Shown here: positions 1 through 11,600 of the stretch, piece after piece
How positions within the stretch are numbered: the stretch's first letter is position 1
Layout of the letters: every line of letters starts with the position of its first letter
Assembly (NCBI GenBank): GCA_032622095.1
Contig: CP136061.1
Location: forward strand, 59,541,301 to 59,605,300
Length of the DNA stretch: 64,000 nucleotides
DNA from: Siphonodentalium dalli
Taxonomy: Eukaryota; Mollusca; Scaphopoda; Gadilida; Siphonodentaliidae
Direction of reading: 5' to 3'
Notes under the pieces: model-generated
The model's input: the letters and a program-made list of their open reading frames with translations, nothing else
Databases searched by the model: none
Told to the model about the DNA's origin: nothing
Translations under genes and position numbers: made by a program

Positions 1-1154
1 TTCAATCGTGCGCACCACATTTTATCAAACAAGAATGCTATTAACCTGATTTCGAGTGAGACGAATTTATATGTTACTTATAAAACGCCGCCGGTATACT
101 TTACTCGTATTTAAACCAACGAAGTACTATTTTCCGCACATACATACACACGATGAAGGAAAAATAAAACTGACTTTACAAGATCACACACACACGGTTG
201 TTTTTTGACAAATGTCGGACAAGAGTTGCATTGCGTCAACCAAAAATCTGAGTTACATGTGACCCATTCAGGTTGCCAATCGTGTCAGCGTAACTTGTGG
301 CTGGTACCTTATTGCCTTATATAGCTATAGCCCACACGAAATTGCAAAAAAATTACGAACAGCGCATTAAAGATGGATTATTTCTTTAAATAACAAATTT
401 TAAATAGTTGCGTGGGTATAAAATAATAGATATGAACTGAAGACCTATGTCCGGAAAAGCTTCTATCAATTAATATTGATTTAATTTCGAATATTAAATC
501 GGGCCCATTTATGTTACTATTTTTAGAACCGACCATTCGGATGAGACCGTATTGCGATATAGAGCACTGGGCTGTTCCTACGGCTACGCAACGAATGTCA
601 AATGTCACAGATTGGTTGTTTGTACTGTTGTGTTCCACAGATATAAGCGATAATGAGTATAATTAACGTTTATTTGTGACAAAATTGCACAATATAATTT
701 CTGGTCTCTGTTAACAGTAACCAATATTGTTCGTTAGCTGAACAAACACACCTTTTTAGACCAGAAAATATTCGAAATAAAATTAATATTAATCGATAGA
801 AGCATTTCCGGACAGGAGTCTTCGATTCAGATCTAATATTTTATACCCCGGTAACTATAACACATGTTTACAAAGAGATAATCCACCTTTAAGTGTCTGG
901 AGGGACGAACCTGCAGTATTCAACCATCTTAATATTAAAGGACCACGGATCGACTTGTGGTTGGAGCGCATTGACCATGGGTCGGTCATACATATAGATG
1001 GGTCCTCTGTATAATTTTATAAACCAGATCGATTTATCAGCTGCAAACACCGGTTCAGTTTCTGCAGGACCGACCGACGAAAGTTCTGATAATTATGCCT
1101 GGTACTTGGGGGACAACTTGAACGGTGGCTAGTTGTTTAGTTGATATATTTATC
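1..1154. other. AT-rich non-coding sequence, no gene recognised
   Basis: I read both strands and recognise no coding domain, RNA gene or clear repeat boundary. Short open frames, such as one on the minus strand at 378-638, have no recognisable motif and no splice context. An undetected small exon cannot be excluded. Confidence 0.5.
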
Positions 1155-1158
1155 TTAA

Positions 1159-1679
1159 AGGCACGGGCGGCGTTCGTTGCAGAAATATTCATATTTGTTC
1201 AAATCGCCATCAACAGAAGGAATATTAAAAAATATATAGTTTTGTTCATATGCCAAACATAATCAGCGCGTAAATAGTATATTGTCGTCAAGACGTACGA
1301 TGGTGTACATAAACAAGAGCCTGCTCGTGTTACAGAAGTCGTGCTTCTGTTTACATAACACCGCTCAATTATATTTGTCAATCACACAAAAATGATATAA
1401 ACGCTCTTTATTATTTCCATATCAGGAAAACGGTAACAAACAACGCTCTTCATGTTTACCATATCCGGATCTAAACAAAAGCCAGATAACGTAAACGATT
1501 TTTGCCTTTGTTTACATAACAAAGGAAAAACAATTGACAATAACATACTGTTTATGCCATGTTTCTGATTGGTATAAGAACAAGGTCTGTCTATATTTTA
1601 CTATTCTTACTGTTTATGGCGGTTTTTGACGGAGGTGAATATTTTAACAGCATACCCACTACCAACGCCGCCCGTATCT
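1159..1679 (+). mobile_element. TTAA-flanked non-autonomous DNA transposon, family A copy 1 (521 bp)
   Basis: TTAA is present on both sides (1155-1158 and 1680-1683). The termini are inverted: the left begins AGGCACGGGCGGCG, and the reverse complement of the right begins AGATACGGGCGGCG. The interior matches two other copies in this window (15048-15541 inverted, 58833-59326), including the shared phrase AAACGCTCTTTATTA and GTTTACATAACA segments. TTAA target choice is typical of piggyBac and Kolobok superfamilies; the superfamily here is not resolved. No transposase is encoded. This is the most diverged of the three copies. Confidence 0.8.
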
Positions 1680-1683
1680 TTAA

Positions 1684-2372
1684 GACAATCGATGATAATT
1701 ACCATCGACCAAGGTGGGCCCCCGTGGATAAATAGCGTCACGAACTCGCCTTATAGTTGGTTGCATGCCAGTGTATATTAATGGACTGGGGTTGATTTGG
1801 CGTCAGTCGTGAAATTAGCGACGAGTTTAGTATAAAATAATGGCAATTATCACCGAGATCTATCCCATGGCCATTGTCTCTTGATTCCCTGACAGGATGT
1901 TTATTCCGCTTGTATGCATGTGGGCAACAATACAGCTATTTGTCAGCTGACCGTCCTGATATAATGCTGTTTTTTTTTTCCCATGATGATTAGACTATAG
2001 GCCACCATAACGCTGATAGAAAAAAAACCCCAATATAGTGCCGTTATAGTTCACCAATTGTCACACCATTTTGTTCTTAACATTAAACTATGGCGGTATA
2101 CTTGAATTCTCAATATCCAGTTCTACAAAACCAGCAGGACCCACGAACATCACAGTACACTATAGCAGGACAAGTTATCCATGCAGGCTAAGCTTCGTTC
2201 AATTCCCGAAAGGGGTATCCGAACTTCTCTTCCTATCATGTTACATAATTAAATGCGGACCCACTGAGAGTAAGTAAACGTGCGCAGCATGAACATAACC
2301 AATCAGCTATTGTTTATCGGCAAATTATTGTCTTTGGGGACTGAATTGATTTGGTTAGTTAATTGTGTTTCA
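1684..2372. other. Non-coding sequence, nothing recognised
   Basis: No domain or bounded repeat was recognised. It contains a short T-run near 1971-1980. The open frame at 2071-2277 has no recognisable protein features. Confidence 0.45.
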
Positions 2373-2384
2373 TATTACTCCATG

Positions 2385-2794
2385 GGCGACACGCTCAGCC
2401 AAAAATACCTTACGAGAAACGCATATGTAAAAAATGTGAAGCAAATGAAATTGAAACGGAAGAACACTTTATAATGAGATGTGATAAACATAACCATTTG
2501 CGGAAGAGATTTTTCACTGAAATAGGAGTTCACCAACCAATTTTCGTAAACTTTGATGAAATAGAAAAGTTCATATTCCTCATGAAGGTTGAACACCCGA
2601 GCATATGTAATCTGATCTGTAACATGGTTCGGCAGTTTTCCGCAAATAATTGAGAATATAGCGTTGAGTTACAAATACATGTTATATATATTTTTTATAT
2701 GAAATTGTCTTCACTTGTGTTTAAATTATCTGTATTATGACAACTGCCCCGCGTGGGTGTATTATGTCAATAAAAATGTTATGTTATGTTATGT
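2385..2794 (+). mobile_element. 5'-truncated LINE, C-terminal end of reverse transcriptase ORF plus 3' tail
   Basis: A 12-bp direct repeat, TATTACTCCATG, flanks the segment (2373-2384 and 2795-2806), as expected for a LINE target-site duplication. The inserted 410 bp reads in frame on the plus strand to a stop near 2653. It includes a Cys-x2-Cys (ICKKC) followed by EEHFIMRCDKH, the Cys/His knuckle found after the reverse transcriptase domain in many animal LINEs. Behind the stop come an AT-rich tail with TGTCAATAAA and a short array of TTATG units (about 2776-2794) as the 3' end. Only about 85 codons of the ORF survive, so this is a dead-on-arrival copy. The clade (CR1/L2/RTE-like) is not fixed. 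Confidence 0.8.
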
Positions 2795-2806
2795 TATTAC
2801 TCCATG

Positions 2807-3073
2807 TGTCGATATGGATATCACATGCGTCGCCACGGGGAGTGAGTAATTTCGTACACGCACCAGCTCGTACCCTCCGAAAAATGAAACTCCTGCCCGA
2901 TTATAGGTCTCTAATAACCTCGAGCCGAATCAACTCGTAATCTCTCGCTGTTTGTTTAGTACGTCTGCATATATAATATCTGTTGATATTATTTGTATTC
3001 CGGAGGGGCGCGAGGGTATACTCGTATCAACTCGTAATTGATATAGTAAACTCGTTTCTTTTGTAAATATAGT
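2807..3073. other. Non-coding flank between LINE and TIR element
   Basis: The sequence repeats short phrases such as ACTCGTA and CTCGTAAT several times. I see no gene. Confidence 0.4.
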
Positions 3074-5170
3074 CCAGGGGCCTGTTTCATGAAGCAAGGT
3101 CATAAGATTATCTTAAGATGGACTTAATCTAAGATCTAAGGTGGATCTTATGATGTAACTTTTCCGTTTCAAGAACGCGTTTCACAAAACAAGATTAAGT
3201 CCTACTTAAGTAGTAAGTTAAGTTCCCGCTCATTTAGACTGGTTATCGACAATTTTCTACAGTCCGGAACAAAAAAATGTGGGCTTGTGCAATCTTTATG
3301 TACGGCATTGAGAGGTTATCGAGAAAGAGCCGAGTCCGAGTTTACATTATTGTGTGACAGGGATGCTGGATAGCGGCTGGAGTGGGGGTGGGCGAATCAG
3401 CGCATGTATCTTAGTGTCTATAGTCAGTGGCCTTATATTCGCATATGGATCTTAGACTTGTATGAGTTCCACGATGTGAATTCGAACATGAGTACATCGC
3501 AGGCTCTTAAAATGAGGAGCTTTGCGTGTACTGACGAGTGGCGGTGTCAGAAATAAGACAATATAATTATATGGATCGATGCATGACTGCGACCATGCAT
3601 TCACGCCTAGTTAATCCACTGAGAACAATGATCAGGCGGCGATTTTTTTTATGTGAGCCGACATAACTCGTGTATTATCGACCACCGCTCTCTACGTGTA
3701 ACAATAATCAAAATAAATCGACGTTGTCATCAGGACACACATAGGTCATTTTTCGATTCAAAGGGAAATGAAAAATATTTGTTAGAGTAACTTTTTTATT
3801 AGTTTTATGCAGATGTTTTATGCGGTTGTCATACCATGGATATATATATATATAACTACGTTTTCATTAGCACACTCGTATTAAGAGGTGTCATCGTTAC
3901 GGGTGTTTATATCATATATACAGTATGCTGTACAACGGCAAAAACTCAATAAAAATAATATTCTCTATAGAAAATTGTCACTATTTCTAAAACATATTTT
4001 GATAAAGAGCGTTTGTGTTACCTTTCCTATGACATATCTGCTTTGTAAACAGCCGACGGAAATTTGGAAAGAGGAAAGAATCAATACATTAATTGATCTC
4101 ATTTTACCCCATCTCCCCACACACATACTTATGGAATAACATAGAGGAGATTGTGAGCTTTGAGCTAGGCCATAATTCTTATCAAAAGTTTAATTCGTGA
4201 GTAATACAATTTTATAATATATATTATCTATAGGTCACATACACAGCTGATAATTGACTATATCCTACATTCGACGAGGCTCGGGGTGGCTAGTTGGTCT
4301 CTGTGGGGGGGGGGGATACATCGTGCAATTTCCAACTGCACCCGCCCCTTAATTGAAGCGGGCCAAACTTCCATGTTCGCGAAATGCCATGTCCACCCCA
4401 CCCGTTGGATTTAAACTTTCCAATTGGTATCTCAAATATTCCAACAGTTCGAAATTTCTAACCTGACGATCCTAAAGTTGGTGATTTTCGGTTGCTGCCA
4501 GTTGTCTAAAACAACACATTCCTTTACTAGTTAGAAATTCAAACAATTGAAACCTATATATAATGTACGATTAATGTTGTTGTCAGGCATGAAATTTCCA
4601 ATTGCTAAACATTTTGACCAAAGTGTGTGTGTGTGGGGTGGGGGGGGGGGGGGGGGTAGACACCACACAAACCCCATTCGCCACGTCCCTGATGATAAGC
4701 CTGTGCTCTGAATTGTTTTTACCAAACTAACCCTATGGTTATACGGTGGGGGGGTTGCCCTCTCCAAACTTCGGTTTTGGAAAGTTTAAGGTACCAGTTG
4801 GAATGTTTAAACCCAAAGAGAATTTGGTGTTGTTTAAGGGGATGTAGTTGGACATTTCGAGGCGAACACCCCCTCTCACTCTGTAGCCACGACCCTGTAT
4901 ACCAGACGACGAATTGCCCACCCAGACAATGTACAGATATCTCCGTAATTTGCCAAATAACATAGGCCGCCATACTTGTGATCGATATGCCACTTATCAC
5001 GTTGGTCTTAACTTTAAGATTATCTTATGACACCTCACAGCAGTCTTAAAGTTAAGACCATCTTAAGTTAAGACCTTGTTCGTGAAACGCACTTATGACT
5101 GAAGTTTGAACTTATGACCATCTTAAGTCCCAACTATGTCATAAGTTGCTTTCATGAAACAGGGCCCTGG
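3074..5170. mobile_element. 2.1-kb terminal-inverted-repeat element (non-autonomous DNA transposon)
   Basis: The left end reads CCAGGGGCCTGTTTCATGAA. The right end, reverse-complemented, reads CCAGGGCCCTGTTTCATGAA. Inverted similarity continues inward for roughly 160 bp on both sides (about 3074-3235 and 5000-5170), with shared GCGTTTCAC-AA-CAAG and many CTTAAG/TTAAGACC motifs. No target duplication is evident, so the superfamily is open; Harbinger-, hAT- and P-like ends all show similar GGGCCTGTTTCA-type starts. The interior contains no recognisable transposase, a TA run near 3841-3855 and long G runs near 4306 and 4637-4657. The foldback element at 5218 lies only 38 bp downstream. Confidence 0.6.
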
Positions 5171-5208
5171 TATTGCACGTCAAGTTTACACTCCATAGCT
5201 GTTTCGGA

Positions 5209-5217
5209 AATAACAAA
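5209..5217 (+). repeat. Left 9-bp target-site duplication of foldback element
   Basis: AATAACAAA lies immediately outside the left terminus and is repeated exactly at 13844-13852 in the same orientation. Confidence 0.85.
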
Positions 5218-6494
5218 ACGAACATGACAATTGGAACTTATTTCCTATTCCTTATTTTCAAAAATGTCGCTTTCTACCGATTTGACGGCATGGGTGGGTG
5301 GCCCGCCCATATACCACCTAGAAACACCCCGACCCCCCACCATCACCCCCGGGGTGTGCCACCCCGAGGGGGTGAAAATGGGGTATGGACCAGTTTCGAG
5401 AACGGTAAGGATTTCGACCGATTTGACGACATGGGTGGGTGGCCCGCCCCAAATACCACCTAGAAACACCCGACCCCACCCACCACCCCCGGGGGATGCC
5501 ACCCCGAGGGGGGGGGAAATGGGGTATGGACCATTTTCGAGAACGGTAAGGATTTCGACCGATTTGACGGCATGGGTGGGTGGCCCGCCCCAAAATACCA
5601 CATAGAAACACCCCGACCCCCACCCATCACCCCGGGGGGTGCCACCCCGAGGGGGTGAAAATGGGGTATGGACCATTTTCGAGAACGGTAGGGATTTCGA
5701 CCGATTTGACGGCAAGGGTGGGTGGCCCTCCCCAAATACCACCTAGAAACACCCCGACCCCCACCATCACCCCGGGGGTGCCACCCCGAGGGGTGAAAAT
5801 GGGGTATGGACCATTTTCGACCGATTTGACGGCATGGGTGGGTGGACCGCTTCAAATACCACCTAGAAACACCCGACCCCATACATCACCCCCTGGGGGT
5901 GCCACCCCGAGGGGTGAAAATGGGCTATGGACCATTTTCGAGAACGGTAAGGATTTCGACCGATTTGACGGCATGGGTGGGTGGCCGCCCCAAATATCAC
6001 ATAGAAACACCCCGACCCCCCACCATCACCCCCGGGGGATGCCACCCCGCGGGGGTGAAAATGGGGTATGGACCATTTTCGAGAACGGTAAGGATTTCGA
6101 CCGATTTGACGACATGGGTGGGTGGCCCGCCCCAAATACCACATAGAAACACACCGACCCCCACCCATCACCCCGGGGGTGCCACACCGAGGAGGTGAAA
6201 ATGGGGTATGGACCATTTTTGAGAACGGTAAGGAGGTCGACCGATTTGACGGCATGGGTGGGTGGCCCGCCCCAAATACCACCTAGAAACATCCCGATCC
6301 CCCACCCATTACCCCCGGGGGGTGCCGACCCGAGGGGGTGAAAATGGGGTGTGGACCATTTTCGAGAACGGTAAGGATTTCGACCGATTTGACGGCATGG
6401 GTGGGTGGTCCGCCCCAAATACCACATAGAAACACCCCGACCCCCACCCATCACCCCCAGGGGTGAAAATGGGGTATGGACCATTTTCGAGAAC
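5218..6494 (+). repeat. Left inverted arm: about 8.7 copies of a 141-bp GC-rich tandem repeat
   Basis: The marker TTTGACGRCATGGGTGGG recurs at about 5281, 5422, 5563, 5705, 5825, 5964, 6105, 6245 and 6388, a period of 139-143 bp. One 120-bp unit has lost the GAGAACGGTAAGGATTTCGA segment. Each unit carries a C-rich block around CCCCGGGGGTGCCACCCCGAG and the motif GAGAACGGTAAGGATTTCGA. Proline- and glycine-rich open frames on both strands are by-products of the repeat. The array is much more GC-rich than its surroundings. Confidence 0.9.
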
Positions 6495-6589
6495 AGCCGC
6501 AATCGGCCATACAACCATAGGGCGTTTAATTAGTCTGGAAAAGCTGTCAGATCACATGATAATCCATTTCGTGACACAGTAGTTGACAG
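6495..6589. other. Junction between left arm and 84-bp satellite
   Basis: Short unique stretch, AAGCTGTCAGATCACATG and flanks. On the minus strand it follows the last zinc-finger-like unit and reads to a stop without a recognisable domain. Confidence 0.4.
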
Positions 6590-7059
6590 TTTTTCTTGCA
6601 CACTTGTATGGACAAATGCCGGTCTATGTCCTATTATGCTTTGCCAGACTCCGTATATGACTGAATTCTTTCTGATACACGTCACACTTGTATGGACAAT
6701 CGCCAGTCTTTGTCCTCTTATGCTTTGCCAGACTCCATATATGACTGAATTCGTTATAATACACGTCACGCTCGTACGGTCGATCGTCGGTGTTCGTCCT
6801 CTTATGCATTGTCATAGTCCATATATGTCTGAATTATTTATAATACACGTCACGCTCGTATGGTCGATCGTCGGAGTTCGTCTTGTTGTGCGTTGCCAAA
6901 CTCCATATATAACTGAATTCCTTCTCATACACGTCACTCTCGTATGGTCGATCGCCGGTGTTCGTCCTCGTATGCATTATCAGACTCCGTATATGACTGA
7001 ATTCATTCTCATACACGTCACTCTCGTATGGTCGATCGCCGGTGTTCGTCCCCTTATGC

Positions 7060-7067
7060 ATTATCAG
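7060..7067 (+). repeat. Left 8-bp target duplication of hAT element
   Basis: ATTATCAG is repeated exactly at 8216-8223. Confidence 0.85.
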
Positions 7068-8215
7068 CAGTGTTCGCGCTGGACCGAAAAAAACTTTAGC
7101 CAAAAGTTTAGCCAAATGAAAATTTTATTAGCCAAATGAAAAAAACTTTAGCCAAATGTTTTTTGGCCAAATTAAAAAAAACTTTGGCCAAATTAAATCA
7201 TCGTTTTCTGGTCGGTTCACAATTAATGACTAAAACGTAAAATCTAACAGACACAGGTAAAATACACAATAATTTAAACAATTTTGATGAACTAGAAGTA
7301 TTTTTATATATGTCATTTATTACAAATTTATTAATCTTTATGTGAAAGAGTGATTTGGGGGGGGTAACCCGGGATTGTCCTTCTTAATGTAATTATTTTT
7401 TTGTTTTATATCAATATCTTTTTTAAAATCATTAAATATTTATCCAAGGATAAATATTTAAGTGACATCTGGAAACTAATAACTTAATATTGTTACGCCA
7501 TTATCAAATTACAATCTGTCATAAAAGCATGCATATTATTTTGACTGTATCGGTATTGACGACAAATAGCCACAAAATATCTGTCGTGATTCACATTTGG
7601 CTGATTAAGCTATTGTCTTACACTTGGTGCTCATAAACCTCGACCGTCATAAATACAATGTCATCATATACATGCATTGTGCAGGCGCACCGTGAGTGAT
7701 CAGACAGACAATGGGCTGAATGGGGGATTAGGGGATTAAATGTAAAAAATAATAATGACCCTTTGCTGCTTCGTGCAGGGTGACATAATCTTTCTCCAGA
7801 TTAAAACAGCCTGTTACGAACAAATTGCTTATATACCGGCGTCAATGCACTTTACAAAACATTGCTTTCTTCACATTGTCATAATTCAACCTTTGAATGT
7901 CCGTCTTGTGAAAACTAAAGATGATTGCATATCACTTTGTGATCGCTTGGTTGGTTGATAGAGTTGTCGATCGGGGTTCCCTTTGTACGATATTTCATAA
8001 GTACGAAAATAATGAAATACATTCGTCACCTAACTTCGTCTTGAATGTCGATCTATTGAGCGCTTTTATTAATTAGCTTTCTGGCTCCACGCTTTCAGTC
8101 TCCATTTGGGTTCAAAAAAAGTTTAGCCAAAAGTTTAGCCAAATGAAAATTTTATTAGCCAAATTCGAAAAAGATTAGCCATTGGCTAATTTGGCTACCG
8201 ACAGCGCGAACACTG
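7068..8215. mobile_element. Non-autonomous hAT-type element (1148 bp) nested in the satellite
   Basis: Perfect 14-bp terminal inverted repeats, CAGTGTTCGCGCTG at 7068-7081 and its reverse complement at 8202-8215, are bounded by an 8-bp duplication ATTATCAG that belongs to the satellite. CAG-type ends and 8-bp duplications are diagnostic of the hAT superfamily. Near each end, in the same orientation, lies a block of TTTAGCCAAA motifs; the string AGTTTAGCCAAATGAAAATT occurs in both blocks (about 7107 and 8130). These may be subterminal transposase-binding sites. No transposase frame is present. Removing the element restores the satellite phase, which shows the satellite came first. Confidence 0.88.
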
Positions 8216-9855
8216 ATTATCAGACTCCGTATATGACTGAATTCATTCTCATACACGTCACTCTCGTATGGTCGATCGCCGGTGTTCGTCCCCTTATGCA
8301 TTGCCAGACTCCATATATGATGAATTCTTTATGATACACGTCACGCTCGTATGGTCGATCGCTGGTGTTCGTCCTCTTATGCATTGCCAGTTCCCATATA
8401 TGATTAATTCCTTATCATACACGTCACGCTCGTATGATCGATCGCCGGTGTTCGTCCTCTTATGCATTGCCAGTTCCCATATATGATTAATTCCTTATCA
8501 TACACGTCACGCTCGTATGATCGATCGCCGGTGTTCGTCCTCTTATGCATTGTCACACTCCATATATGATGAATTCCTTATGATACACGTCACGCTCGTA
8601 TGGTCGATCGTCGGCGTTCGTCCTCTGTTGCGTTGCCAGACTCTATATATAACTGAATTCCTTCTCATACATGTCACTCTCGTATGGTCGATCGCCGGTG
8701 TTCGTCCTCGTATGCATTATCAGACTCCGTATATGACTGAATTCATTCTCATACACGTCACTCTCGTATGGTCGATCGCCGGTGTTCGTCCCCTTATGCA
8801 TTATCAGACTCCGTATATGACTGAATTCATTCTCATACACGTCACTCTCGTATGGTCGATCGCCGGTGTTCGTCCCCTTATGCATTGCCAGACTCCATAT
8901 ATGATGAATTCTTTATGATACACGTCACGCTCGTATGGTCGATCGCTGGTGTTCGTCCTCTTATGCATTGCCAGTTCCCATATATGATTAATTCCTTATC
9001 ATACACGTCACGCTCGTATGATCGATCGCCGGTGTTCGTCCTCTTATGCATTGCCAGTTCCCATATATGATTAATTCCTTATCATACACGTCACGCTCGT
9101 ATGATCGATCGCCGGTGTTCGTCCTCTTATGCATTGTCACACTCCATATATGATGAATTCCTTATGATACACGTCACGCTCGTATGGTCGATCGTCGGCG
9201 TTCGTCCTCTGTTGCGTTGCCAGACTCCATATATAACTGAATTCCTTCTCATACACGTCACTCTCGTATGGTCGATCGCCGGTGTTCGTCCTCGTATGCA
9301 TTATCAGACTCCGTATATGACTGAATTCATTCTCATACACGTCACTCTCGTATGGTCGATCGCCGGTGTTCGTCCCCTTATGCATTATCAGACTCCGTAT
9401 ATGACTGAATTCATTCTCATACACGTCACTCTCGTATGGTCGATCGCCGGTGTTCGTCCCCTTATGCATTGCCAGACTCCATATATGATGAATTCTTTAT
9501 GATACACGTCACGCTCGTATGGTCGATCGCTGGTGTTCGTCCTCTTATGCATTGCCAGTTCCCATATATGATTAATTCCTTATCATACACGTCACGCTCG
9601 TATGATCGATCGCCGGTGTTCGTCCTCTTATGCATTGCCAGTTCCCATATATGATTAATTCCTTATCATACACGTCACGCTCGTATGATCGATCGCCGGT
9701 GTTCGTCCTCTTATGCATTGTCACACTCCATATATGATGAATTCCTTATGATACACGTCACGCTCGTATGGTCGATCGTCGGCGTTCGTCCTCTGTTGCG
9801 TTGCCAGACTCTATATATAACTGAATTCCTTCTCATACATGTCACTCTCGTATGG
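8216..9855. repeat. Higher-order repeat of 584 bp (seven 84/83-bp monomers), nearly three copies
   Basis: Identical phases recur at 8268, 8852 and 9436, and again at 8517, 9101 and 9685, always 584 bp apart. Each block contains seven monomers, four of them 83 bp, giving 7x84-4 = 584. The copies are almost identical; an example difference is CTCTATATATAAC versus CTCCATATATAAC near 8640 and 9224. Recent amplification is implied. The third copy ends near 9855, where TGGTCGATCG changes to TGGACGATCG and monomer order changes. Confidence 0.85.
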
Positions 9856-10599
9856 ACGATCGCTGGTGTTCGTCCTCTTATGCATTGCCAGACTCCATAT
9901 ATTATGAATTCCTTATGATACACGTCACGCTCGTATGGTCGATCGCCGGTGTTCGTCCCCTTATGCATTGCCAGACTCCATATATGATGAATTCCTTATG
10001 ATACACGTCACGCTCGTATGGTCGATCGCTGGTGTTCGTCCTCTTATGCATCGCCAGTTCCCATATATGATGAATTCCTTATCACACACGTCACGCTCGT
10101 ATGATCGATCGCCGGTGTTCGTCCTCTTATGCATTGTCACACTCCATATATGATGAATTCCTTATGATACACGTCACGCTCGTATGGTCGATCGTCGGTG
10201 TTCGTCCTCTGTTGCGTTGTCAGACTCTATATATAACTTAATTCCTTCTCACACATGTCACTCTCGTGTGGACGATCGCTGGTGTTCGTCCTCTTATGCA
10301 TTGCCAGACTCCATATATGATGAATTCCCTATGATACACGTCACGCTCGTATGATCGATCGCCGGTGTTCGTCCTCTGTTGCGTTGCCAGACTCTATATA
10401 TAACTGAATTCCTTCTCATACAAGTCACTCTCGTATGGATGATCGCTGGTGTTCGTCCTCTTTTGCATTGTCAGACTCCATATATGACTGAATTCCTTCT
10501 CATATATACGTCACTCTCGTATGGTCGATCACCGGTGTTCGTCCTCTGTTGCGTTGCCAAACTCTATATATAACTGAATTCCTTCTCATACACGTCACT

Positions 10600-11600
10600 T
10601 TCGTATGCTGAATTCCTTCTCATACACGTCACGCTCGCATGGTCGATCGTCGGTGTCCGTCCTCGTATGCGTTGCTAAACTCCATATATAACTGAATTCC
10701 TTCTCATACACGTCACTCTCGTATGGTCGATCGTCGGTGTTCGTCCTCTTATGCATTGCCAAACTCCATATATAACTGAATTCCTTCTCATACACGTCAC
10801 TCTCGTATGGTCGACCATCGGTGTTCGTCCTCTTATGCATTGCCAAACTCCATATATGACTGAATTCCTTATACACGTCACACTCGTATGGGCAATCGCC
10901 GGTGTTCTTCTTCTTATGCATTGTCAGACTCCATATATGATGTATTCCTTATGATACACCTCACGCTCGTATGGGCGATCGCCGGTGTTCGTCCTCTGTT
11001 GCGTTGCCAGACTCTATATGTAACTGAATTCCTTCTCATACACGTCACTTTCGTATGGACGATCGCTGGTGTTCGTCCTCTTTTGCATTGTCAGACTCCA
11101 TATATGACTGAATTCCTTCTCATACACGTCACGCTCGCATGGTCGATCGTCGGTGTCCGTCCTCGTATGCGTTGCTAAACTCCATATATAACTGAATTCC
11201 TTCTCATACACGTCACTCTCGTATGGTCGATCGTCGGTGTTCGTCCTCTTATGCATTGCCAAACTCCATATATAACTGAATTCCTTCTCATACACGTCAC
11301 TCTCGTATGGCCGACCATCGGTGTTCGTCCTCTTATGCATTGCCAAACTCCATATATGACTGAATTCCTTATACACGTCACACTCGTATGGGTAATCGCC
11401 GGTGTTCTTCTTCTTATGCATTGTCAGACTCCATATATGATGTATTCCTTATGATACACCTCACGCTCGCATGGTCGATCGTCGGTGTCCGTCCTCTTAT
11501 GCGTTGCTAAACTCCATATATAACTGAATTCCTTCTCATACACGTCACTCTCGTATGGTCGATCGTCGGTGTTCGTCCTCTTATGCATTGCCAAACTCCA
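10600..11600. repeat. Second higher-order repeat block, 500-bp period, within the satellite
   Basis: The marker ACGCTCGCATGGTCGATCG occurs at 10631 and 11131 (500 bp apart) and again at 11463 (332 bp later). Monomers between the markers keep the same order, including the unit with the CTTATACACGTCACACTC deletion. This is a separate local duplication from the 584-bp block. Confidence 0.75.

Noticed and set aside
5231-6518. Pro/Gly-rich open frames of 100-188 codons on both strands
   Set aside because: They are translations of the 141-bp tandem repeat; all frames are open because of its composition, and the repeat is part of a transposon arm.
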